A DNA stretch of 64,000 nucleotides from an uncultured Acidobacteriota bacterium (GTDB lineage: Bacteria; Acidobacteriota; Blastocatellia; Pyrinomonadales; Pyrinomonadaceae): the NCBI GenBank assembly GCA_937859595.1, contig CALMAH010000001.1, positions 62,001 to 126,000 of the forward strand. The letters are read 5' to 3'. The notes below the pieces were generated by a model. That model saw nothing but the letters and a program-made list of their open reading frames with translations. It made no database searches and was not told where the DNA came from. The position numbers and the translations under genes were made by a program. Each line of letters begins with the position of its first letter. Within the stretch, counting starts at the first letter, position 1. Shown piece by piece: positions 8,910 to 18,242 of the stretch.

Positions 8910-9680
8910 ATGACCGAACAGGCGACCGCTACCGACCGTTTTCGTGCAATTCTTGTGTTGGCCGCAACCGCGGCGACCATTATATTCAACTGGCTGGCCG
9001 CGATCGGACGGGTCGGCGGCGTAACCCCGGCAGAGATATCCGCAATGTATCCAACGTTGATCACTCCGGCCGGCTACGCTTTTTCGATCTGGAGCCTTAT
9101 CTATCTTGGGCTGGTCGCTTTCAGCATCTATCAATTGACCCCCTTGGCTCTGTCCAGGTTTCGAGGCATACGCTCTTTATATATTCTCAGCTATGCCCTA
9201 AATTGTGCCTGGATCTACATGTGGCACCACAACCGCATCGCCATATGCATGATCATCATCACAGGCCTGCTTGGAACCCTTTTCGTGATAAACCTTCGGC
9301 TTCGTTCGTTGGCCGGTAATCGAGATTTTTGGCTTGCAAAGGCCCCGTTCAGCATTTATTTCGGATGGGTAACGGCAGCAACACTGGTTAATTTTGCGAT
9401 CCTCCTTGTGTATCTGGATATCCAGATCACCCCGGCGACGAACACGGCAATTGCCGTAGGGCTGATATTGATCGCGGGCATCCTTGCCGTCGCCGTTCGG
9501 AAATTTATGGGAAACTACCTTTATCCATTGGCGGTTGGCTGGGCGGTGGCGGCGATCGGCGTGAAACAGAGCGGACAGACGGCCATAGTACTAACTACAG
9601 CGATCGTGCTCATAGTGTGCCTGGTAGCTGCACTGAGTTTTGTCGTCAACCTCCCGTCATCTTCGGATAGTACATCATGA
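8910..9680 (+). CDS. TspO/MBR-like tryptophan-rich membrane protein
   Basis: A 256-aa membrane protein with about seven predicted helices. Segments such as YAFSIWSLIYLGL and PFSIYFGWVTAATLVNF are typical of the tryptophan-rich sensory/TspO-related family as found in larger bacterial and eukaryotic versions. TspO proteins bind porphyrins and related ligands and act in tetrapyrrole or stress signalling; the larger homologues are functionally unassigned. No operon partner: the neighbour upstream is divergent, and aroDE follows 54 bases downstream on the same strand. Family call is good, role unknown. Confidence 0.75.
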   Translation: MTEQATATDRFRAILVLAATAATIIFNWLAAIGRVGGVTPAEISAMYPTLITPAGYAFSIWSLIYLGLVAFSIYQLTPLALSRFRGIRSLYILSYALNCAWIYMWHHNRIAICMIIITGLLGTLFVINLRLRSLAGNRDFWLAKAPFSIYFGWVTAATLVNFAILLVYLDIQITPATNTAIAVGLILIAGILAVAVRKFMGNYLYPLAVGWAVAAIGVKQSGQTAIVLTTAIVLIVCLVAALSFVVNLPSSSDSTS

Positions 9681-9734
9681 CATCTGCGTTGGTACTTAGA
9701 ACCGGCCGTTTTCGGACACAATAAGAAGAACCAG

Positions 9735-11249
9735 ATGACCAAAGGCAAGCTCTGCATTTCGATCTGTGCCCGCTCCGCCGAAGAGTTGATCGACGAGATA
9801 AGCCGTGCGGTAACGCTCGCGGATATGATCGAGGTGCGCTTTGACTGCCTGGATCCGAGCGAGATCGGCGAGGCTATCGACAGACTAGATCATAACTGGA
9901 AGCTAAATTCAGAGCGCCTGCTTGCAACCTTCCGCACGCCAGACCAAGGCGGGTGCCGCGACATCTCAGAAAAGGAAAGGTCTGAGTTTTGGCTTTCGGG
10001 AAACGAGAGGCCCTTTTGGGGAGCAGATCTTGAAGAGGACATCAGAGAGGGCCTTTTTGGTTCGCGGTGGCGTAACCGGATCGTGTCGTTTCACGATCAT
10101 TTGGGCGATCAGATAGAGGTCGGCAAGGTGTATGACCGGCTATCGAGATCAGGTGCGAGTGTTATAAAGATAGCGACCACAGCGAATCGTATAACGGATG
10201 CGATCCCCCTCTGGAGGCTGCTTGAGCGTGCCAAAAGCGATAATACAAGTCTGATACCGATCGCAATGGGCGAGCCAGGTAAGTGGACGCGAATACTGGG
10301 ACTTGCCCACGGTGCATATATGACCTACGCTTCGCTAAGCGAAGGCGGCGAAACGGCACCGGGACAGTTAACAGCCGAAGACCTTCTTGAAGTTTACAAA
10401 ATAAAGGAGCTTAGCCCGAAAACAGAGGTTTATGGCGTTATCGCCGGCGACACTAGCTACTCAATGTCGCCATACATTCAGAATGCGGCCTTCAGATCGG
10501 CCGGCATGAACCGCGTTTTTGTTCCGTTACAGGTGGAAGATGTCGGCGAGTTCATCAAACTCATGGTCCGAAACGACACTCGCGAGGTGAACCTGAATTT
10601 CCGCGGCTTTGCCGTTACAAATCCCCACAAGCAGGCGATAATTGAACATCTCGACACCATAGACGATACCGCTCAAGCGATCGGTGCGGTGAACACTGTA
10701 ACGATCGAGGGTGGAAGGTTGTTTGGAACAAACACCGACGCCGACGGTTTTATCAAGCCTTTAGAAGAAAGCTTTGGAGACCTTCGAGATGCTTCAGTAG
10801 CGGTTATCGGAGCAGGCGGAGCGGCGCGTGCATGCATCTACGCGCTGAAGCGCGCCGGAGCGGAGGTGAGCATTCTTGTCAGAGATCTATCAAAGGCAAA
10901 GCCCTTGGCCGATGAATTCAAGCTGGAATGCCTCTCGCTGTCAGATGACGCTATCCGATCAGACTTCGAAATCCTGGTGAATGCGACCCCGCTTGGCACT
11001 CTCGGAGCATTGGAGAACGAAACGCCTATGCGGGCGAAAGGGCTTAAAGGTGTGAAACTGGTCTATGACATGACATATAATCCACGAGAGTCCCGTTTGC
11101 TGCGGGAGGCTCGTGAAAGCGGCTGCGAGACGCTGGACGGCCTGGAGATGCTGCTCGCTCAGGGGGCTGTGCAATTCGAAATATGGACGGGCAAGCCGCC
11201 CGATCTCGACGCAATGCGGGCCGCGGCGATCAAGAAACTCACTCGATGA
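9735..11249 (+). CDS. aroDE: bifunctional 3-dehydroquinate dehydratase / shikimate dehydrogenase (AroD-AroE fusion)
   Basis: A 504-aa fused enzyme for steps 3 and 4 of the shikimate pathway. Residues 1-225 are a type I dehydroquinase: EVRFDCLD strand, catalytic His in VSFHDHLG (H120/H122) and Schiff-base lysine in GASVIKIATT (K145). Residues 231-504 are shikimate dehydrogenase: substrate-binding SYSMSPYIQN, catalytic lysine in VTNPHKQA (K299), NTDADGF (D335) and the NADP-binding loop VIGAGGAARA. Both halves look complete and active. Such fusions are known from plants, Chlamydiae, Planctomycetes and several soil phyla. The stop overlaps the next gene in an ATGA, implying translational coupling to a zinc-ribbon protein of unknown role. 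Confidence 0.95.
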   Translation: MTKGKLCISICARSAEELIDEISRAVTLADMIEVRFDCLDPSEIGEAIDRLDHNWKLNSERLLATFRTPDQGGCRDISEKERSEFWLSGNERPFWGADLEEDIREGLFGSRWRNRIVSFHDHLGDQIEVGKVYDRLSRSGASVIKIATTANRITDAIPLWRLLERAKSDNTSLIPIAMGEPGKWTRILGLAHGAYMTYASLSEGGETAPGQLTAEDLLEVYKIKELSPKTEVYGVIAGDTSYSMSPYIQNAAFRSAGMNRVFVPLQVEDVGEFIKLMVRNDTREVNLNFRGFAVTNPHKQAIIEHLDTIDDTAQAIGAVNTVTIEGGRLFGTNTDADGFIKPLEESFGDLRDASVAVIGAGGAARACIYALKRAGAEVSILVRDLSKAKPLADEFKLECLSLSDDAIRSDFEILVNATPLGTLGALENETPMRAKGLKGVKLVYDMTYNPRESRLLREARESGCETLDGLEMLLAQGAVQFEIWTGKPPDLDAMRAAAIKKLTR

Positions 11250-11980
11250 AACGACCCATACAACCAAGAGCGCTGAATTGTCCGAACTGTGGCGGAGCCG
11301 TAATGAGCGACCGCACGCAATGCGAATTCTGTCGGTCACGGCTCAAGACCGTGGGCTGTGCAGCCTGCCTGGGCCTGATGTTCCTCGGTGCAAAGTTTTG
11401 CACGAACTGCGGTGCGAAAGCGACCGCCGCTGTCGTCATAGAGGAAAAGGACGCTGGAGACTGTCCTCGCTGCAAGATCCCGCTTCAGCTGCTAGAGATC
11501 GATACGGTCTCTATTCGCGAATGTAACAGATGCGGCGGTTTTTGGTCTGATACCGCAACATTTGAGGCACTCTGTGCAAACAACGAAAAGCAATCATCGG
11601 TACTGGGGTTTATCGGCAGCGATGCACATCCTCAAAACCATCCCGACGCGATCTCATACGTTCCCTGCCCTGATTGCTCGCAACTAATGAACCGAAGCAA
11701 TTTTGCACGATCGTCGGGGATCATAATTGATATCTGCCGAGATCACGGCGTTTGGTTTGATGCAGATGAACTGCCCAAGATATTCGCCTTTATCAGATCG
11801 GGGGGAATGTCACGCCAACGCGAGAAGGAGAGGATATCGATCGAAGAGCAGCGTGCTCGTCTAAAAGACGAACAGCGGCGGATGTCCGCGCTCAGTCGCC
11901 GCACAGGAACCGCCGGTTACGAAGACGCACCCGAGAATACACCTATCGGCGGCATTATTGGACGGCTGCTCGGGCTTTAG
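11246..11980 (+). CDS. zinc-ribbon protein with TFIIB-type zinc finger (244 aa)
   Basis: The start at 11246 overlaps the aroDE stop (ATGA). Several Cys pairs are visible: NCPNCGG and CEFC near the N-terminus, CAACLG and CTNCG, then CPRCKIPL with ECNRCGGFW, and CPDC later with a final ICRDHGVWFD. The CPRC...CNRCGGFW and CPDC...DHGVWFD pairs resemble zf-TFIIB (PF13453-like) zinc ribbons, present as two copies. The C-terminus is a charged helix (REKERISIEEQRARLKDEQR) ending in a short glycine/hydrophobic tail. It probably binds nucleic acid or protein. Coupling to aroDE may only reflect genome compaction. Confidence 0.72.
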   Translation: MKRPIQPRALNCPNCGGAVMSDRTQCEFCRSRLKTVGCAACLGLMFLGAKFCTNCGAKATAAVVIEEKDAGDCPRCKIPLQLLEIDTVSIRECNRCGGFWSDTATFEALCANNEKQSSVLGFIGSDAHPQNHPDAISYVPCPDCSQLMNRSNFARSSGIIIDICRDHGVWFDADELPKIFAFIRSGGMSRQREKERISIEEQRARLKDEQRRMSALSRRTGTAGYEDAPENTPIGGIIGRLLGL

Positions 11981-11999
11981 GAGCAAAGGGCCAGTAGAT

Positions 12000-12392
12000 C
12001 TATTTTAGGCGCTCAAGGCGACCGCGGCGCTTGATCAGATTCTTATAATCCCACTGGATCTCTTCAGATTTTTTCAGCCAACGTTTTAGGTCTTTTTTGT
12101 TGATCTCGGAAACAGAATTGTAGAAGACGGAGGCGTCCTTGAACTTAGCTCCGCGCACAGCCAATTCCCCCTCGTCAAAGCTGGCCCCGCTCCAGAACAT
12201 CAGCCGGATACCTGGCTTCTGTTTGCTGTACCCAACGATCGGGTTTCCGTCAATGAACCAAACCGGATGCCTGTGCCAGATCTTGTTCTCGGCATTTTTC
12301 AGCACACTCGCGATCTCAGCCGCGAGTGCGTCACAAATGGCCTTATCCTGCTCGGAAAGCGAATCGTTGTAAGTCTGAGTGTCTTTGCTCAT
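12000..12392 (-). CDS. DUF1801-family small protein (130 aa)
   Basis: The sequence runs from an N-terminal helix (AICDALAAEIASVLKNAENKIWHRHPVWFIDGNPIVGY) into a compact alpha/beta fold (KPGIRLMFWSGASFDEGEL), which matches the DUF1801/YdhG-like group of frataxin-related fold. No enzymatic role is established for most members. The ATG at 12392 is chosen because it forms an ATGA overlap with the stop of the upstream DUF6624-like gene; two earlier in-frame ATGs lie inside that gene. Both genes are probably one transcript. Confidence 0.72.
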   Translation of the reverse strand: MSKDTQTYNDSLSEQDKAICDALAAEIASVLKNAENKIWHRHPVWFIDGNPIVGYSKQKPGIRLMFWSGASFDEGELAVRGAKFKDASVFYNSVSEINKKDLKRWLKKSEEIQWDYKNLIKRRGRLERLK

Positions 12393-12952
12393 ATCCATCC
12401 TGCCTGTTTTCTCCATTCGTTCAGTTCCGGATCATTCTGATGAAGATCGCCGTCTGTATCAACTTGCCGAGCTTTCTTCAGGACATCGCCGGGATGAGGC
12501 TTCATTCCGACGCTATTGCGCAACTCGTTGACCCTATTCAGATCCTCGACAGGATAAAGCACATCGTCGAACTGTGTGCCGTATCTTTGCGGCCTGCCTT
12601 CAAAATAGCAGATCCTGTCATAAAGATAGGCCAGGTTCTGCGGGTTTATCTCACCAGCCGCATCTTCTATGAGGCCGTAGCACTCGCGAACAAATTCCGG
12701 CTCTCCTATGGAATGCTGCACGATCAGCCACGCTGCATCGCTCGCTTCCGCGCCTACCATCGAGATCGTCGGCCAGCCGATCTCAGCAATTATCTCTCTA
12801 AGCCGAGCCGCATTCCGCCTATGCACACTTTCCATCTCCGGATGATAGCCACCCTCAAGCTCACCCGCCTTTAACAGCCTTTCTCTTACTGAAAGGTCAT
12901 ATTCAGCCATCTCCGTGAGTTCCTTCGCGATCTCTTCGGTCGTCTTAGACAT
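12389..12952 (-). CDS. DUF6624-like protein (187 aa)
   Basis: It carries the motif spread that I associate with DUF6624: a helical N-terminus, then VHRRNAARLREIIAEIGWPT, VGAEASDAAWLIVQHS, and near the end QRYGTQFDD and LNRVNELRNSVGMKP. There is no signal peptide, so it is cytosolic. The biochemical role is unknown. It is followed by a DUF1801 gene in an ATGA overlap. It is divergent from the ThiF/MoeB-type gene 53 bases away, so a shared bidirectional promoter is likely there, but no clean boxes were seen. Confidence 0.7.
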   Translation of the reverse strand: MSKTTEEIAKELTEMAEYDLSVRERLLKAGELEGGYHPEMESVHRRNAARLREIIAEIGWPTISMVGAEASDAAWLIVQHSIGEPEFVRECYGLIEDAAGEINPQNLAYLYDRICYFEGRPQRYGTQFDDVLYPVEDLNRVNELRNSVGMKPHPGDVLKKARQVDTDGDLHQNDPELNEWRKQAGWI

Positions 12953-13005
12953 ATGTCTTGTAAACTAGAATATAAGCAACCGAACATGATTTTGCTATTC
13001 TGATT

Positions 13006-14031
13006 ATGAAGATGAACGAACGATACAGCCGACAGATCTTGTTTCAAGAGATCGGCCGCGAGGGACAGGAAAAACTCTTGAATTCCCGCGTGCTGATAGT
13101 CGGCTGCGGCGCCCTTGGGGCTTCGCACGCGGAGATGCTTTCGCGTGCCGGGGTGGGCAAGCTCAGGATCGTTGACCGCGATTTTGTCGAGTTCACAAAC
13201 TTACAGCGGCAGACTCTCTTCAAGGAATCCGACGCCGCCGAACGCTTGCCGAAAGCGATCGCCGCAAAAAACCGTATCCGCGAGATAAATTCCGATATCG
13301 AGATAGAGTCGATCGTGGCTGACGTAAACAATTCGAACGTTGAATCGCTCATTGATGGCTGCGATCTTATTCTCGACGGCACCGACAACTTCCAGATCCG
13401 TTACCTGCTCAATGATGCCTGCGTAAAGCACGAAAAAACATGGATCTACGGTGCGGCCGTCTCAAGCTACGGCACGACGATGACCATCCGCCCCGGCGAA
13501 ACGCCCTGTCTCCGCTGCATCTTTGAAGAAATGCCGGATGCCGGAAGCGCCCCAACCTGCGACACGGCCGGAGTTATAATGCCGATCATCTCAAGCATCT
13601 CCGCTATTCAGGTAGCCGAAGCAATAAAGCTGCTTGTCGGCGACATCGCCTCCCTCCATCGATCGCTCGTACAGATCGATGTCTGGGCTAACGATTGGCG
13701 GAAGATAAAGCTCGCCGCCCCAAACGAGGACTGCGTCTGCTGTGTAAAAAAGCGTTTTGAGTTCCTCGATGCCGAAGCCCGGGAGTTCGCAGCGGTTCTC
13801 TGCGGCCGCGACGCCGTCCAGATCGCCCCGCCGACCAAGTCCTCGATCGATCTTCGAACACTCGCGGTTAGGTTGCGTGATCTCGGAGAGGTTAAACAGA
13901 ACGAATTCCTTGTGCGATTTACAGCAGACGAAAAAGAGATAACCGTCTTCGTTGACGGGCGGGCTATAATCAAAGGAACAGACGACATTTCCGCCGCCCG
14001 ATCAGTGTATGCAAAGTATGTTGGCGTTTAG
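13006..14031 (+). CDS. MoeB/ThiF-family adenylyltransferase
   Basis: A 341-aa E1-like enzyme that adenylates the C-terminal glycine of a sulfur-carrier protein (ThiS or MoaD type) in thiamine or molybdopterin synthesis. Visible: NERYSRQILFQEIG opening, nucleotide-binding VLIVGCGALGA (G33-G38), VDRDFVEFTNLQRQ with the conserved Asp and Arg, DGTDNFQIRYLLND, and two zinc Cys pairs (CLRC near residue 170, CVCC later). The last 80 residues replace the rhodanese domain found in some MoeB proteins with a small region (QNEFLVRFTADEKEITVF) resembling a degraded or minimal C-terminal domain. ATG at 13006. No ThiS/MoaD partner is nearby. Confidence 0.88.
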   Translation: MKMNERYSRQILFQEIGREGQEKLLNSRVLIVGCGALGASHAEMLSRAGVGKLRIVDRDFVEFTNLQRQTLFKESDAAERLPKAIAAKNRIREINSDIEIESIVADVNNSNVESLIDGCDLILDGTDNFQIRYLLNDACVKHEKTWIYGAAVSSYGTTMTIRPGETPCLRCIFEEMPDAGSAPTCDTAGVIMPIISSISAIQVAEAIKLLVGDIASLHRSLVQIDVWANDWRKIKLAAPNEDCVCCVKKRFEFLDAEAREFAAVLCGRDAVQIAPPTKSSIDLRTLAVRLRDLGEVKQNEFLVRFTADEKEITVFVDGRAIIKGTDDISAARSVYAKYVGV

Positions 14032-14617
14032 AATTTTCATTGGTCTATTTTTCCGGTTTGGTTGTCCTGCGATCTTCTTGCTAGGATGTTTCCTCCCTGT
14101 TGCTGCGCAGAACCGGGCTGACATTCAAAATATAGTGAACCGGGACTACTGGACAAGATCGGTTCTTGCCACACGCGGCAGCTGTGAGATCCGCATAACA
14201 TCTACCGATCTTGCTCCGGTGCGATCCGATTGTACATTCACCGATCATCTCGGGATCGGAACTAAGGTACGAGTCACACAAATTGTTAAGAACAAGAATT
14301 GGACAAAGGTCGAGATCGAACATTGGGAAGGAGCGACAAGCATTTATTTATCGAATCGGTCACGCTCTGAATTTCGCCGAGCCTTTAACCAATTCTTCAG
14401 TCGTGTGGAAATCGATTTGGATATGGCAGCCTGCGAAGTTGTTACAAAAAGGGACGTGATAAGACAGTTAGGATTTCCGTCGAGAATTTCTCGTAGTGGA
14501 CACAATGAGATCTGGACGTTGGATTTTACGTGGATAGGCGGGTATCCATGCGGTTTCGACGAAACGTATATTGAGATCTCTAAGAATAGAGTAATTCAAA
14601 TAACAGGATCGGTTTGA
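14009..14617 (+). CDS. secreted protein of unknown function (about 202 aa)
   Basis: An exported protein: a hydrophobic signal sequence (FRIFIGLFFRFGCPAIFLLGCFLPVAAQ) then a mature part with two disulfide-capable cysteines near GSCEIRI and SDCTF and a short region (RVTQIVKNKNWTKVEIEHW) reminiscent of SH3b-like beta strands. No family assigned. The first ATG (14009) overlaps the end of the MoeB-type gene by 23 bases; ATG 14018 is an equally good start. Its stop overlaps the TTG start of the NADH dehydrogenase gene. Base composition is visibly more AT-rich than its neighbours, so recent gain is possible. Confidence 0.55.
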   Translation: MQSMLAFRIFIGLFFRFGCPAIFLLGCFLPVAAQNRADIQNIVNRDYWTRSVLATRGSCEIRITSTDLAPVRSDCTFTDHLGIGTKVRVTQIVKNKNWTKVEIEHWEGATSIYLSNRSRSEFRRAFNQFFSRVEIDLDMAACEVVTKRDVIRQLGFPSRISRSGHNEIWTLDFTWIGGYPCGFDETYIEISKNRVIQITGSV

Positions 14618-15987
14618 AAGATCAGAACACATCTACGAAAGTTGTCATCATCGGCGGCGGGTTTGGCGGGCTTTGGGCGGCAAAGGCTCTGGCGAATAAG
14701 CCAGTCGATGTTACGCTGATCGACCGCAAGAACCACCACGTTTTCCAGCCGCTGCTCTATCAGGTTGCCACCGCCGTGCTTTCGCCCGGCGAGATCGCTT
14801 CACCGATAAGGCGGATACTCCACAATGCGAAGAATATCGAGGTAATTCTCGGCGAGGTTGTTGATGTCGATCAGGAAGGAACTCTGGTCCGTCTGGATGA
14901 CGGTTCCGAGGTGCCTTTTAACTATCTGATCGTCGCTGCCGGCGCGCGCCACGCCTATTTTGGACGCGACGAGTGGGAAACATGGGCACCGGGCCTGAAG
15001 ACCCTTGAAGACGCCGTCGAGATCCGCCGCAGAGTGTTGCTCGCTTTTGAGATCGCAGAGCGTAAGGCCGCCATCTCCGGTATAGAAGATCAGCTCACGT
15101 TTGCGGTGGTCGGTGCGGGCCCAACGGGAGTTGAGCTTGCCGGCGCCATCGCCGGGATCGCCCGCCAGGCGCTTGCAAAGGATTTTAAGGCTATCGATAC
15201 GACAAAAGCCCGCGTCGTGCTTTTCGAAGGTTCCGACCGGGTACTGGGAACCTTTGCCAGCGATCTGTCAGATAGTGCGAAAGAGCAACTCGAAGGATTG
15301 GGTGTTGAGGTCCGCCTGAACAGCTTTGTTACTGAGATCGAACCGGGCCGCCTTAAGGTAGGCGAAGAGTGGTTCGAATGTGATGTCGTTCTTTGGGCGA
15401 GCGGCGTTGCGGCCTCGCCACTGGGCGTTCGGCTTGGAGCTGAGGTAGACCGCGCCGGCCGCGTGAAAGTTGAGCCGGATCTTTCGCTGCCCAGAGATCC
15501 GAATATCTTCGTGGTCGGGGATATGACACATATAACGCAAAAGAACGGCGAACTGGTTCCGGGTGTAAGCCCGGCCGCAATGCAGATGGGAACAGCCGCA
15601 GCAAGAAACATAATCAACGACCTTAAAGGGCGAGAACGAAAGGCCTTTGAGTATGTCGACAAAGGCTCGATGGCCACCATCGGACGTAAACGGGCGATCG
15701 CACAGGTTTTCGGGATGAAGTTCAAGGGCTTTCTGGCATGGCTGATGTGGCTGTTTCTGCACGTTGTGTTCCTGATAGGTTTTCGCAATCGGCTTTTTGT
15801 CCTGATGGGGTGGTTCTGGGCCTATCTTACTCGCGAACGCAGTGCACGGCTCATCACGGGTGACGCGCAAGACCTTCGCAATGCGCTGATGTTCATGGAA
15901 GGTGAGGAGGCGCTACGGCTGCTTTCTGCACTTTCTTCGGAGAAGGAAAAGGAGCAACGAACTTACGCTTCGCGGCGCAATTCCTAA
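14614..15987 (+). CDS. ndh: type II NADH:quinone oxidoreductase (NDH-2)
   Basis: A 457-aa flavoenzyme that oxidises NADH at the inner face of the membrane and reduces quinone without pumping protons. FAD-binding VVIIGGGFGGLWAAK opens the protein; RKNHHVFQPLLYQVAT is the NDH-2 signature; the NAD-binding Rossmann is FAVVGAGPTGVELAG; FVVGDMTH and GVSPAAMQMGTAAARN contact FAD and quinone. A C-terminal hydrophobic stretch (GFLAWLMWLFLHVVFLIGF) is the membrane anchor seen in many NDH-2. Initiation is at TTG (14614), overlapping the upstream stop as TTGA; no other start precedes the FAD motif. Confidence 0.93.
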   Translation: MKDQNTSTKVVIIGGGFGGLWAAKALANKPVDVTLIDRKNHHVFQPLLYQVATAVLSPGEIASPIRRILHNAKNIEVILGEVVDVDQEGTLVRLDDGSEVPFNYLIVAAGARHAYFGRDEWETWAPGLKTLEDAVEIRRRVLLAFEIAERKAAISGIEDQLTFAVVGAGPTGVELAGAIAGIARQALAKDFKAIDTTKARVVLFEGSDRVLGTFASDLSDSAKEQLEGLGVEVRLNSFVTEIEPGRLKVGEEWFECDVVLWASGVAASPLGVRLGAEVDRAGRVKVEPDLSLPRDPNIFVVGDMTHITQKNGELVPGVSPAAMQMGTAAARNIINDLKGRERKAFEYVDKGSMATIGRKRAIAQVFGMKFKGFLAWLMWLFLHVVFLIGFRNRLFVLMGWFWAYLTRERSARLITGDAQDLRNALMFMEGEEALRLLSALSSEKEKEQRTYASRRNS

Positions 15988-16066
15988 ATGATGCCGTGCA
16001 AAACTCGTCCTTATCTGGATATACTTAGCTTACTTCTTTGATCAAACAGACCGCACAATATCGCTG

Positions 16067-18208
16067 ATGAGAACTATTGCATTTTTCTGCACCCTAATTG
16101 TTTTTCCGTTCACTGACCTTTCGGCGTCCGAATCCACGATTTGGACAATAGCGTCTCGTTCCGATGTGCTCGCGGGCGAATCGCGGGGAGTCTCCGTCAA
16201 TGACAATGGCTCCATCACGCCTGCGCCTCGCTTCACCGAACTTTTCCGGACCGAGCAACCGTTCATTTGGTCGGCCGTTGCTGATGCACAGGGAAACATC
16301 TTCCTGGGGACCGGCGGGGAAGGCCGCATTTACCGGGTTACCCCAGGCGGCCAGGGCAGTCTCTTTGCTGATCTGGCTGAGATGAATGTATCGGCCATGG
16401 CGCCGGGCAGGAACGGCGAACTCTATGCGGCAACCTCGCCGGACGGCAAGGTCTATCGCATAAACCCGTCTGGCTCGGCCGAAGTCTATTTCGATCCGAA
16501 GGAAAAGTATATATGGTCGCTCGCGATGATGGCTGACGGAAGCCTGGCCATAGGCACCGGCGAGAATGGCAAGATCTTTCGGGTCCGCTCCGCCAATGCG
16601 GATCTAACCTCATCGCTCTTGTTTGACACCAGTGAGACACACATCATTACTCTGGCTGTTGACCGTTCTGGGACGCTTTATGCAGGCACTGACCCGGGAG
16701 GTCTTGTCCTGCGATTCGGATCGGACGGGCGTCCGTTCGCTCTGCTGGACTCACCGCTGCGCGAGCTTCACGATATTTCGTTTGGCCCGGACGGCTCAGT
16801 TTATGCATTAGCTCTTAATGAATCGATCTCGTCCGCAGCCCCGACGGCATCGCCGACACCTGCCAGCAGAACTGTCACCATTGAGCGTCCATCCCCAAAC
16901 GTTCAGCCGACTCCTCCAAAGAGCCGATACGACCTAACGGGAGCAAGGACCGCCGTTTATCGGATCTTGCCCGATGGCGGAAACGATATTATATGGTCCT
17001 CCGCCTCGGTGACCGGTTTTTCACTTTTTGCGGACGGAAATGGGGTCATGCTTGGCACTTCGGACAAAGGCCGCATCTATCGCATCAGCAACGAAGGCCT
17101 AGAAACGCTCTTGCTTCAGTCAGATGTCGGGCAGATATCAAGGATCTTTGCTTCGGGTCAGAACGTACTCGCATCTTCCAGCAGTCCGGGATCGCTCTTC
17201 CGAATCGGCCCGGAACGCGTCGCAAGTGCAGAGTATCTTTCGCCGGTTCTTGATACAAAGGTTTCGGCGGCATGGGGCAGGCTTTGGTGGCGGTCGACAG
17301 GTTCTGTGACTCTTGAAACGCGAAGCGGCAATACGGAGGAACCCGGAGAGACTTGGAGCGGGTGGGAGGCAATAAAGGGCGATGGGCTCAGCGGACGGAT
17401 CCTGAGCCCTGGGGCACGATTTCTTCAGTGGCGGGCTGTCTTTCAAGGGCCGCGGCCGGACTCACTTCTCAATGAGGTCAACGTCGCATTTCTAACACGC
17501 AACATTGCACCGGAGGTCTTGAGCATAAGCGTCTTGCCCGTAAATATCGGCCTGCTCGCGAACCCTCCAATTCAGATCGATCCGAATATAGAACTCTCAG
17601 GCATGGATCCGGCACTTTTCGGTATCCCGCAGCAGGCGACCCCCCCGCGTCGCGTCTATCAGCGAGGCTCGATATCGTTTCAATGGAATTCCGAGGATCG
17701 GAACGGTGACAAACTGGTTTATGACGTCTATTACAAGGAGGTTGGCGATAGTGTATTCAAGCCACTTTCGGTGGACCTATCGGAGAACTTTTTTACTCTG
17801 GACGGGCTTTCCTTACCTGACGGCCGATACATGGTGAAAGTGGTCGCCCGCGATTCGCCCTCCAACCCTGCCCAGAGAGCGTTGAAGGGTGAATTGATCT
17901 CGGAACCGTTCGATATCGACAATACTCAACCGATCGTTTCGCTCGTCGGACAGCCGCAGATCGACGGTAACATTGCGCGTGTCGCTTTTATTGCCCGTGA
18001 TTCATCCAGCTATCTTGTTCGGGCAGAATTCAGTGTTAATGGAGGCCCGTGGAGCCCGGTCTATGCGGACGACGGACTTTCTGACGGCCCCGAAGAGCGT
18101 TATACGGTCGTGATACCGATAGATCGGCCGGGGGAATATTCGGTCACACTAAGAGTTTTTGATGCGGCCGGCAATATCGGCAATGAGCGGGCTATCGTCA
18201 GACGCTGA
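16067..18208 (+). CDS. large secreted beta-propeller protein with C-terminal Ig/Fn3-like region
   Basis: 713 aa. A signal peptide (residues 1-21, ending DLSAS) is followed by repeated blades with the pattern GNIFLGTGGEGRIYRV, GELYAATSPDGKVYRI, GSLAIGTGENGKIFRV and GTLYAGTDPGGLVLRF, that is, GxxYxGTxxxGxxxRx repeated about every 45 residues, a six- to eight-blade propeller. A Pro/Thr/Ser linker (TASPTPASRTVTIERPSP) interrupts it. The C-terminal 250 residues look like beta-sandwich domains (SISFQWNSEDRNGDKLVYDVYYK, DGRYMVKVVARDSPS, YSVTLRVFDAAGN). It is probably periplasmic or cell-surface, binding or sensing. No catalytic site seen. Stands alone between ndh and a tiny zinc protein. Confidence 0.72.
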   Translation: MRTIAFFCTLIVFPFTDLSASESTIWTIASRSDVLAGESRGVSVNDNGSITPAPRFTELFRTEQPFIWSAVADAQGNIFLGTGGEGRIYRVTPGGQGSLFADLAEMNVSAMAPGRNGELYAATSPDGKVYRINPSGSAEVYFDPKEKYIWSLAMMADGSLAIGTGENGKIFRVRSANADLTSSLLFDTSETHIITLAVDRSGTLYAGTDPGGLVLRFGSDGRPFALLDSPLRELHDISFGPDGSVYALALNESISSAAPTASPTPASRTVTIERPSPNVQPTPPKSRYDLTGARTAVYRILPDGGNDIIWSSASVTGFSLFADGNGVMLGTSDKGRIYRISNEGLETLLLQSDVGQISRIFASGQNVLASSSSPGSLFRIGPERVASAEYLSPVLDTKVSAAWGRLWWRSTGSVTLETRSGNTEEPGETWSGWEAIKGDGLSGRILSPGARFLQWRAVFQGPRPDSLLNEVNVAFLTRNIAPEVLSISVLPVNIGLLANPPIQIDPNIELSGMDPALFGIPQQATPPRRVYQRGSISFQWNSEDRNGDKLVYDVYYKEVGDSVFKPLSVDLSENFFTLDGLSLPDGRYMVKVVARDSPSNPAQRALKGELISEPFDIDNTQPIVSLVGQPQIDGNIARVAFIARDSSSYLVRAEFSVNGGPWSPVYADDGLSDGPEERYTVVIPIDRPGEYSVTLRVFDAAGNIGNERAIVRR

Positions 18209-18242
18209 TGGTATTTGCTTGCTGCTTAAAGGAGATCATGAA

